From: Muribaculum sp.
GTDB taxonomy: Bacteria > Bacillota > Clostridia > Lachnospirales > Lachnospiraceae
DNA: 11,343 bases
Direction: 5' to 3'
NCBI GenBank assembly: GCA_023663505.1
Contig: JAMPHH010000082.1
Span: forward strand, 1 to 11,343
This document shows, in pieces, positions 1-8,800 of the stretch. The notes under the pieces were generated by a model. The model was not told where the DNA came from and did not search any database. It saw nothing but the letters and a program-made list of their open reading frames with translations. The first letter of the stretch is position 1. Every line of letters starts with the position of its first letter. The position numbers and the translations under genes are program-made.

Positions 1-2
1 AG

Positions 3-1028
3 GAAGGGGCGGGGAGGTATGTGCAGATGGGAGCAGCTCAAGGGCAGCGGAATGACGGGCTTGGGGAGCAAAAGCCAGACAAGCTTGGGGGACAAGAGAA
101 CGACAGGGCTGGGAAACGAGTGGGACAGTCAGGGATAGCAAGGATAAGGGAAGACGCCCTCGAAACGCGTAACCGATACAGGGACATTAAGAAACACCTC
201 AGGGAAGGCGGCAGCTTCTCCGTTGTGGCGATAGAGAACCAGAGCGATACCGACTTCACGATGCCTTGGCGAATCATGATGTATGACAGCTTGGAGTATG
301 AACAGCAGATTCGGGAGATCGAGAACGCCAAGAGACAGTCGCTTGACCGGACAAAGAAAAACAGCCACCAAGAGATTTGTTTTGGGAAAGGGGACAGACT
401 GCACCCCGTTTACACAATCTGTCTCTATCATGGAACGAAGCCGTGGGAGGGACCCAAGAGTCTTGGGGACATGATGGAATTCGGGACCAACGAGAAGCTG
501 CGGGAGGAGTTGTTTCACGATTACCGAATGAGTCTGGTATGCGTGGAAGACCTAAAGGAGCTGTCCGTGTTCCGTACAGACCTGCGCCTGCTGCTCGCCG
601 CCCTCGGCACCCGCAGGGACAAGGAAGCGATGAAGGAGCTATACCGGAGCGAGGACTTTGCAGACATATCCGCAGAGACAGCGAGGACGATAGCAATCAT
701 GACGGACAACACACAGATACTAAAGAAACTGGACGAACAAAACGAGGAAGGGGAGATCAATATGTGTCAGGCATGGGACGAGATTCAAGAAGAATGGAGA
801 GAAGAAGGCAGAGCGGAAGGTAGAGCGGAAGGCAGAGCAGAAGGTAGAGAGGAAGGTCGGAAAGAGGGGAAAGCAGAAGAAAGAAAAGAAGGTATCCGAA
901 TTTTCATCTTAGATAATATAGAGGAGGGCAAGTCAGTAGAGACAATCGTGGAAAAGCTTTGCAGAAGATTCGCATTAGACGTGGGAGCCGCCCAAGCATA
1001 CTACAATACATATGCTGCAAGCGTGTAA
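3..1028 (+). CDS. Rpn-family PD-(D/E)XK nuclease (RpnL-like), 5'-partial, left copy
   Basis: Seen: the frame is open from base 3 to the TAA at 1026-1028. A GTG at 21 is the first possible start, but GGAGG at 13-17 lies only 3 bases before it, and related proteins have more residues ahead of this point, so the gene probably begins outside the window. Numbering from the GTG, the likely nuclease core is Asp55 (in NRYRD) followed by Glu72 and Gln74 (in IENQ), then an MPWRIMMYD segment. This is the D...ExQ version of the PD-(D/E)XK fold typical of Rpn/YhgA-like proteins, often annotated as putative transposases. The middle is helical. Codons 261-280 are five four-residue xEGR units, followed by a C-terminal helical tail ending in AQAYYNTY. 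Known: Rpn proteins are DNA endonucleases that promote RecA-independent recombination and act as toxins in phage defence. Inferred: this copy has an intact catalytic motif and may be active. It is nearly identical to the minus-strand copy at the other end. Family assignment is strong; substrate is unknown. Confidence 0.85.
   Translation, partial: EGAGRYVQMGAAQGQRNDGLGEQKPDKLGGQENDRAGKRVGQSGIARIREDALETRNRYRDIKKHLREGGSFSVVAIENQSDTDFTMPWRIMMYDSLEYEQQIREIENAKRQSLDRTKKNSHQEICFGKGDRLHPVYTICLYHGTKPWEGPKSLGDMMEFGTNEKLREELFHDYRMSLVCVEDLKELSVFRTDLRLLLAALGTRRDKEAMKELYRSEDFADISAETARTIAIMTDNTQILKKLDEQNEEGEINMCQAWDEIQEEWREEGRAEGRAEGRAEGREEGRKEGKAEERKEGIRIFILDNIEEGKSVETIVEKLCRRFALDVGAAQAYYNTYAASV
762..1028 (+). 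CDS. Candidate internal RpnS-like small protein (88 aa), left copy
   Basis: Seen: an in-frame ATG at 762, inside the rpn gene, is preceded by the purine-rich stretch GGAAGGGGAG ending 6 bases upstream. Translation from it gives an 88-residue protein starting MCQAWDEIQ. It consists of the five-unit xEGR helix and the C-terminal tail, without any nuclease residue. Known: in Rpn systems the C-terminal domain is translated separately and blocks the full-length nuclease, and its dimerising helix has four-residue repeats of variable number. Inferred: this start could yield the antitoxin of the left copy. Its Shine-Dalgarno is slightly weaker (GGGGAG) than the AAGGAG of the two right-hand copies. 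No expression evidence is available from sequence alone. Confidence 0.45.
   Translation: MCQAWDEIQEEWREEGRAEGRAEGRAEGREEGRKEGKAEERKEGIRIFILDNIEEGKSVETIVEKLCRRFALDVGAAQAYYNTYAASV
801..860 (+). repeat. 12-bp tandem repeat, 5 units (xEGR), left rpn
   Basis: Five consecutive 12-base units of the type GARGAAGGYAGA encode EEGR-AEGR-AEGR-AEGR-EEGR, then KEGK follows as a degenerate unit. The unit length keeps the reading frame, so copy-number changes lengthen or shorten the helix without frameshift. The same array has 10 and 11 units in the other two copies. Confidence 0.9.
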
Positions 1029-1101
1029 AATACCAAAAATTACATGCGTTATGGTAATACATGTAATGGCGCTATGTTCCGGAATTAATTTCGCTGGCGA
1101 A
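1029..1101 (+). other. Spacer between tandem rpn copies, left arm
   Basis: This non-coding stretch follows the left rpn stop codon. It is clearly homologous to the stretch downstream of the right full rpn gene (10169-10243 on the minus strand), sharing ATGTTCCGGAATTAATTT and CTGGCGAAAAGCATA. It contains an 8-bp inverted repeat, ATTACATG at 1039-1046 with CATGTAAT at 1060-1067, that is not well kept in the right arm. It appears to be the original gap between two tandem rpn genes. Confidence 0.65.
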
Positions 1102-1136
1102 AAGCATACTACAATACATATGCTGCAAGCGTGTAG
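1102..1136 (+). pseudogene. 3'-terminal remnant of a second rpn copy
   Basis: Positions 1102-1135 repeat exactly the 34 bases at 994-1027, the end of the left rpn gene, including the final codons and the first two bases of the stop. The remnant sits directly after the spacer, at the place where the right arm has a 0.55-kb rpn fragment. It is best read as what is left of a tandem rpn copy after an internal deletion. It has no start and no coding capacity. Confidence 0.75.
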
Positions 1137-1137
1137 G

Positions 1138-1433
1138 AGTCAAGAATTTTTCCGGATATAATCCGTGAAGGACATGGTTATCAGCCAATGGTCTGAGGCG
1201 GATTGTCAGGCGCACCTATAACAAAGCGGGACCGGATTACTCCGGTCCCGCTCGTTTGGTTCATCCTACCCGTCAGACTCCTATTCTGTCATTATCATCC
1301 TGTCATGTCCGACTGATAGATGTTGTACCCATTCAATTGGTAGGTCTTGTTGCATTCAGGTATGCGTCTTAACAACATCCGCAGGAACCTGAAGCAAGTT
1401 AGTGAAAGTGTAAAGCATGCATGCTTAATACCA
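1138..1433. other. Intergenic region without genes, between converging rpn and surface-protein genes
   Basis: No convincing coding frame is visible. It holds one strong hairpin (1225-1252) and weaker inverted repeats: GATGTTGT at 1319-1326 with ACAACATC at 1372-1379, TTCAGGT at 1355-1361 with ACCTGAA at 1387-1393, and the 14-bp palindrome AAGCATGCATGCTT at 1413-1426 just past the surface-protein stop. The last could form only a short five-pair hairpin. I cannot assign the 1260-1400 part to a known RNA family. Confidence 0.6.
1225..1252. terminator. Strong hairpin, probable bidirectional terminator
   Basis: A perfect 12-bp stem (AGCGGGACCGGA paired with TCCGGTCCCGCT) closes a TTAC loop. On the minus strand it is followed by TTGTTAT, on the plus strand by CGTTTGGTT. 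It lies between two converging transcription units, about 180 bases past the surface-protein stop and about 200 past the left rpn stop. The T-rich tail is better on the minus strand, so it more likely ends the surface-protein transcript, perhaps both. Confidence 0.7.
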
Positions 1434-2829
1434 TTACTCTACGATTATTTTCACAGAAGTACTCGCTGTACCGTTTAACGTAATCGTACCTGTTACAGAA
1501 GGATCACTGACATAAAAGCCAGTTCCCAAAGTATATATAGTATAATTGTCACCATCATAACTCACGCTTCCGCCACTGATTGCATTACCTGCAACATCAA
1601 CCAATTTAAAAGTATGATGAGCTTCGTTCTGCGGCTTCCAGTAAACCGTAAGCTGTCCTTCAGTATTTAAGGTACATTCATAACTAGTCTTTCCCTCAAA
1701 AGATGTGGTAACAGCCTCTGTCTTCAGCTTTACAGTTACCTTCCCATCAGTAGGTATTGCAGCGTCCGGCTTTACTCCCAAGTAAATAGTGTCATTTATA
1801 CCAAGGTAGTGTACCACGCTTACAGGTGAGTCATTGTCATACTCTGCATAGTTGTCGTCATTGTCATCTATGCTTGTGTATACCCAAAGGTTCACACCCG
1901 AAGCCTCTGTAGCCGTAAACTTGTAGAACCCAGACGTCGCTGCAGTAAATGTGTAAAACTTAGTATCTGAGGTGGTAAAGTCTACATCAACTTCTGCTGC
2001 GCCAGCCGCAGGAGCAGCACCAACTACATTACGCTTGGTAATCTTAATCGTCACCTCAACAGGTGCCTCTGCTGTTGCAGCTGATGAGCTTACAGCAAAG
2101 TACAGCTTGTCATTAGCCTTCATAGGCAACTCTGTTGTATGGTAGCTACTCAAACTTGAACCCGAATCCTTCAACGTGTCGGTATATTCCACCGTTGCCG
2201 ACTTCCCGTCCTTCACCTCATAGCTAAAGGTATACAGATTATCCTCGGTGGCGTCAAACTGATACCATACCTCCTGATCATTCGTCAGGGTAACTTTGTT
2301 ACCAGCCTCGGCAGTGGTGAGTGTGGACTTAACCTCTCGAGCGGTAACTCTCAAAGTAACGTCCTTTCCAGACGGCACATCGCTCAAATAACTATTGCGA
2401 ATAGTATGAGTCTCGTTAGTGCTCATAGAGTAACCCGCACTGCCAATTACCTGAGTTTTAGTAGCATCCGCCATATCAACATAGGTAAAGGTATAGTAGT
2501 TGTCACTAGGCGCTCTGAACACAAAGTTACCGCCATTGGGTACTGTATTGTCACCCAGCTTAATCTCTGTGTAAGCCGTGCCGTATACATAAACGTCAGC
2601 CTCTACTTCTCTTACCGTATTATTTGTTGCTACAAAATAGATCTTTTCGCCCTTGTCGTACCAGTTGTCATTATTCACTCCATCTGTAGTCCAGCTAACC
2701 TCACCATAATTGTTACCTAAACCATACAGATACTGTCCATATGCAGGAACCTCGAACACAAAGCACTTGCTCTGACCAGCCTGAAGGCTTACATATCTCG
2801 TATTATTCAATGTAACCTTGGTTGCGTTC
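1434..2829 (-). other. Five tandem C-terminal beta-sandwich modules of the surface protein
   Basis: Five consecutive segments of roughly 80-110 residues begin at about residues 2163, 2242, 2329, 2427 and 2534. Each has a strand ending in an aromatic pattern such as VFEVPAYGQYLY, NYYTFTY, VWYQFDATEDNLYTFSY, FYTFTAATSGFYKFTA or HHTFKL, and most then have a DKLYFAV or DTIYLGV type strand and a closing V-x-I or V-x-L strand. The pattern resembles pre-peptidase C-terminal-type (PPC) beta-sandwich domains. The similarity is in pattern, not in DNA, so the duplication is old. The last module ends the protein directly. Confidence 0.55.
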
Positions 2830-5800
2830 TTCTTCAGGTTTGCCCAATTAGTACTATTATTTGCAACACCAACAGCCTCGTCATTTCCATAAGGCGTGTT
2901 CTCGCCAAAGTAGTTCTTAGCATCACCTACCGCACCAATCTTCACCGTCCATCTCGCAATCACCTTCTTGGTGAGCTTGGAGGTTACCTCGATAGTGGTT
3001 GTTCCCTGCTTGCCTGCCACGAGCTTCGCCGTGAAGGTGCCGGTATTTGCCTTGACAGAAGCTACCTTGGAGTTAGAGCTCTTCCAAGTCAGGCTGTCGG
3101 ACATTCTCTTTTGTGCAGCCTTATTACCTCTGAAACTCAAAGCAAGCTCCAAATCATAGGTATTTCCAGCCTTCAACAGCATATCCGACAAATCTTCATA
3201 GCCACCTTCATTGCTATTAGTAAATACCTTGATATACTCACCGCCAACATGCTTAGCACTATATCCACTTGCAAGATTATATGCGTCCACATCATAATAG
3301 CTTGCAGGAACGTTGGTGGTCTTTGCCTTCACTGTCACAGTCTTGGACATCTGTGACTTCTCCGCCTCGACCTTATCAATGTTGTTCACTGTGGAGCTGC
3401 TGCAATGCACAGCCGTAATCCCTACGGTGTAATTGGAGAGCAATGTAATCCTATTGCGTCCATTAACCACTGCGCTAACATTGTTATTACCTGTATATTC
3501 ATTATCAATTCTTGTTTTCCATTCATTCCAATTGCTCCATTCACTGGTATTACCAAAGTTCACAGTGTAAATGTACTTCTTGGACTTCGCATCCCACTTA
3601 CCATAACATTTCTGAATCGTGTCGGTAATCACCTTGCCGCCGGCATTCTTCAGCTCAAAGCGGAAATACATGCTACTCGTAGGATATGCGAAGGTCACGC
3701 GGAACTTGTCATCATAAGCCGCACTCACCTTAGCGGACTTCACCGGCTCAACTGCAGGGGAAGTAATCTTCAGCGTCGTGCCTGAGCCGCCGTTCGCCTT
3801 AACCACTCTATCCTCTACACTGATATTAATCGTACCGCCTGCCTTGAGTGCCGTAACCCTATAATCACCGCCATGCTCATCGTACTGCTCATATTCATCA
3901 TAAACATATTCAATCTTAAAGTACTCGTTGGACTCCGTACTTGTTACCAAGTCACAATAGTATGGATAGTTTACAACCTTGGACTTCCCTTCCTTGTACT
4001 CCAATGTACTGGAAATCCATATAGACTGACCCGGCTGCAGCTTAACAGCCTTAGCGGAAACGCTGTTAGGGTTCGCGTCAATCACGAGATCCAGCCAATC
4101 ATAACACTTGGAAACCGTGTCATATGCCAAGACATATACTTTACCCTTACCAAGATAAGTCACCTTGCCGCTATTGTCAATCTTTGCCAAGGAGGTCTTG
4201 TAAACCCACTTATGATCATCCACCTTGGTCATGTTGCTGGTATTTAGGTTTTCGTTTCTGTCATCATGAATTTCATCATCCTTGCTGACAAAGAACTTCA
4301 TCTTAGGAATGTTATAAGAGTTCTTTACATCCGCACCAAGAGGAAGTGTACGCCAGATATAGTCACTGCTGTCTGAGTATGTCTTGGAATACCTCTCCCA
4401 GAACTTTGCGTCAACCGTCACCTTGGCTGCCTTGTCAGCGAAATTCGCCTTATAATATTCATAATAACCGTTTTCGTCCGTTATAGTGGATCTCCGAACC
4501 ACCTTGGTATCCGTAAAGTATACTCCAAGTGCCTGTGCCTCGGACTTAGTGGTCTTAAAGTTCTTCACTACACCTGCAGCCGAAGCCGCTACCTCGGTGC
4601 CGTCCTCCATCGTGCGCAGACCTGCCACGTTACGCAAATATACCGTATAGCCGTCCTTGGTATTTGGAGTCAATCTTCCGCCTATTACCACGTCGCTGAC
4701 TACATTCTTGCTGTCACAATAATAGTCATCATTCTCATATTCACTCAAATCCAAATTCACATAGACAAAATCTTGGGCACTGTAATCGCCGTTCTTTACA
4801 TTAGCGATTGCCGTCACAAAGTCAGCTTCCTTCTTCTTACCTGCCATTACATAGACTTCTCTCCTGTAACCATCGGCAGGAATCGTATAGGTTATACGTG
4901 CATGATCGTCCCTTCCCGTAACCTTGGAAAGCTTAGGCTTCGATACATCCGTCACGGTAATCTTCAGTTTCTTGGCATAGCTCTTGGTGCCGTTCTTGAT
5001 CTCCACGAGCTCATCGCCATCGCCTACTCTCCTGCAAGGATATACGGAAATATTAGCGCTACCCTTTGCAACTGCTGTCACATAGCCCGTGTCTGATACC
5101 TGTACTACCTTCTCATTGTCTGAGCTGTAACCCAAGACAATAACGTCGGACATCTGATTCTTCTTGACAGTCACATCCAACTGTACCTCTTCGCCCACCG
5201 CAAGCTTCTTAGGCGCGCCGTTGAATGCCAATGACTTAGGAGCCACAGCCTGCTCCATGTTCGCCTCGGCAACCATTGCACTCAGGTCAATGACATACTT
5301 CTCTGAGTAACCCTTTCCGAAAAGCACATCAAATTCAACAGTCTTTTTCAAGTCAAGGTCAAATGCCACTGTGATGTAGTTGGTGTTACGAGCCTCTACA
5401 TATCCGCCGGCATTCTCAATATTCTTGATTACATTCTCATAGACATAGCTGTTATCAGTAAAGCTCTTTTCACCGTAGAACTCCGCAGGCGCCCACAGGT
5501 TAAAGCGGAAGATATTGCTATCCTGTCCCTTTGTGGTGCCATTATAATCATAATATTCATCATAATTAAAGGGAACATCCTCGCGTGCGCTGATTGTATG
5601 CGTGAATGATTTAACATTCTCTGCTGTGCTCTCTGTTACCTTGTCATTTAATGCCGTATCATAAGCAGTCACCTTCGCCGCTGCTCTCACGGGTGTGAAG
5701 GATTTCTCCGCGCTGACAACCTTGTAGTCGCGGTCATAGGACATCGTGCCATATAAGCTGTCTACATATGTGCCATACTCAAATCCTGTAACCTTCACAT

Positions 5801-8800
5801 AATAGGTCTCGGAGCTCTTTAAGTATCCACTATAATTCGTATTAGTTTTTTCTGTGCTCTTGTTAATCTGCCAATTATGAGGCTTGCCGACAAGCTTCGC
5901 CACGTCGGTCTCGTCCACGGCAGGTCTCACCTCGGTCTCGCCGTCCATTACAGCGTCAACCTTTACTGCAGGCTCAGAAATTGTAAACGTGTATACATTC
6001 TCAACGTTGTCGCTCTTGAGAATCTCATTCGCAATTGTCTGATCAGCATTATAACCAATAGAGCCATTAAAGTATACGCCTGCTTTGATCTCATCCTTCA
6101 ACTCGAAGTCCACAGAAATCTCTTTCTGGTTGATTACAAAGCCACTAACAGTAGTATCCTTGTTTTGCTGATACTTCTCATTTGCCTCAAAGATAATATC
6201 AACTGTATAGCTGCCCGCATGAACAGCATTTACCGCATTATGATTAGCATCTACCTCGTCAGTTACATTATTACCTGTAAGTGTTTCATAGTCACTACTA
6301 TCATAAAGCACATACTTCAACAGAGGCTTCACCTCAGCGGTGATATCTGTCTCTGTACCGTTCACCATTGCAGTTATCTTGAGCTTATCCCTCAACGCGT
6401 TCAAGTCCAAAGCCTTACCGTCATAAGGCTTCTCATAACCCTCAAAAGCGCTGGTGTCAATCGTGATTGGCGTAGCTGCACTGGGTGTGACTGCCACCTT
6501 CGCAGGCACGTTCTCATAGAACTCCTTATCCAAAACCTGATTGCACTTATCCAACTGCAAACCGAAGCTATATGAAGTATTTGCGCAGATGGTGTAATAT
6601 ACCGTCTTATCCTCCTTCACATACTCGGAATCATGACTTGTATAAAGACTATTATAATACTCACGGTCAAAACTTATTCTGTAAGTATCATCCTTGCTCA
6701 ATACATCGCTAAGGCTAACCTCTTCCCATGTATCGGTCTCCTTCTGCAAACGCTCTACACAGAAGTAGCTATAACGATAACTATAATCTCCGTTTGTTTT
6801 TTTGGTATTAAAGTATTTCTCAACCAGAGTCTGTACAGGGTCTACCTCACCCTCCTTAAGCTCGAAGGGGGTCACGGCGTTCTTAGCCGTCGCATTCACG
6901 CGATATCCCTTCAGCTCCACATAAGTAGACTTGTCATCGGGATTCTCGTTCTGCAGACTTCCAAGCAGATCTCTTGCTGTGTTCATACCATCAGCATAAA
7001 TCACAGGATTGCCTATAATCTCCACCTTTGCACTCTGGGGGCGAATCACATAATACAAGTACACAGGGTCAGCATAGGTTGCCTTTGAGGAATCATTATA
7101 GGAAACCTTCAAGCGGTATACGCCTGCGTTGTAAGGAGAGCAATAATTCTCTACATCATTATTCCAGCTACCGTAAGAATCTTCAACGTCATAATTTTCA
7201 ACCCAAGCATCCTCGTCGATAACAACCTTTCCGTCCTTGTCAAGCGCAATGGGGACATTGGACTGGGATACTGGTAAATAATACCAATCATAGCTGAGAG
7301 TACCGGAACCATTCTCTACCTTAGCCTTCTTGTACTCGTCTCTTGTCTTATAAATACTCTTATAACCCTCACCGGACTTGTAGCCCTTATATGGTCTCTC
7401 GATGGGGTTGTCATAGGTCTTACCTGCGCCGTTCTCGCAGATATCGTCTACATTGATGGTCACCTTCGTAGCCGTCGAACGAGTGATATTGAACACATTG
7501 TCCGCAGCCTCTCTCACTGACAGAGAATTGCTCACGGTATAGTCGCCTTGAGACTCATTGATGTCTATTGCATCGTCGTTATTACCATAGACACCCTTAT
7601 TACCCGTGAACACAATTCTATAGTTATACATAACCGTAGTAGTGCTTATTGCTCCATTGTCAGGATTTTTTACAGTTTGCTCCTCCTGCCATACGATAAC
7701 ATCATCTTCGTAAGACTCCCACGTCTGAACGCCGTTTACCGTCACGCCCCTCTGAACCTCAAACAAGGGCTCGTAGAATTGATTTGCGCCATAACCGCTA
7801 TCACTATCTTCCGTGTACTTGTCATAAGCGCCCCAGAAGTAATTCTTGTCAATCGACATCGCTTCGCCGCGTCCGCCGTTTGCCGTCACAGGGTATACCT
7901 TATAATCCACCTGCTCCAGAATTTTGGACACGTACATGCCATCATACACCTTATAATCCGAAGGAAGCTCGGGAACCACCATAATCTTGGCGGGCTCAAT
8001 CTCAACTCTGATATACTCACTTGCATATTCATATGTGCCGTTCTCATCGGAGTATGTAAGCAGATAATAATATACTCCTGCATGCACGGGATCACCAGCC
8101 AGAGACTTCTTATCGGCATCACGCCATGTGCCATTGATTACTGCACCTGTAAGCTCTGTCTCACATTTACCATCGTCGTCCTTGTCATACATCACCTTGG
8201 CGGTAAATCCTGCCGCAGCAGAATCAAGCCCCCCCTCAGAGGTTGTGTACACCAAGGGATTGCCGTCATACACCTTGCCCTTAGCCTGTGCAGTCGCTGC
8301 GTCCGTATAGGTCACCTGAATCTCAGTCGCTGTCTGAGGCTTTAAGATTAGGTTGAAACGGCTCTCGCCAACCTTATAAGAAGCAGCCTCCTTCAAGGTA
8401 ACTGTGACGTCAACACAATAATCCTGATTCTTCTGCAGGACAGTGGTATCAGCCTGCACAGCATCGGTATATGCCTCTTTTACAGATATATCCACACCGG
8501 TAGTGATATCGCCCTGTGCGATGGTCGCTCCATTCACGGAGAACGTTAAGCCCTTAGTAACATTTGTCTTCACCTCATCCACGGTAATGCCCGCGCGGAA
8601 TGTCCAGCCAGTGCTTGATGAAATCTCAACCTCTGCCTGCTTAATCTCCAAGCTGAGCACTGTTGTAGGATCGGACGCAGTGAAGCCCTCCCCTGCAGCT
8701 ACGGTAGCCACGAGCTGGTATTTGCCAACAGCCGTAGGCTTGCCTGTCACAGCCGCACCGTTCTGCTGCCATGCATATGTGGGAGTAGCAGACACTTCCT

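Larger units (their letters stand above)
1..1137 (+). repeat. Left arm of large inverted repeat (rpn arm)
   Basis: The arm holds a near-full rpn gene, the spacer and the end of a second rpn. It is inverted relative to 9609-11343. The two arms differ by the number of 12-bp units, by a block of about 0.52 kb present only on the right, and by scattered substitutions mostly in the first 100 codons and the last codons. Homology ends directly after the stop codon of the second rpn copy on both sides, where the flanking sequences become unrelated. Confidence 0.85.

Noticed and set aside
1039..1067. Inverted repeat ATTACATG/CATGTAAT as a terminator or REP-like element after rpn
   Set aside because: It is AT-rich, has a 13-base loop and no T run, and the pairing is not kept in the homologous right spacer.
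1319..1393. Integron attC-like site
   Set aside because: Inverted repeats exist but the required core site pattern and the paired inner sites are not present, and no integrase is in the window.
5877..6575. Long plus-strand open frame (232 residues) opposite the surface-protein gene
   Set aside because: It is antisense to a continuous coding frame with clear domains, has no ribosome binding site, and its composition is what the reverse complement of that coding sequence gives. The same applies to the frame at 7548-8345.
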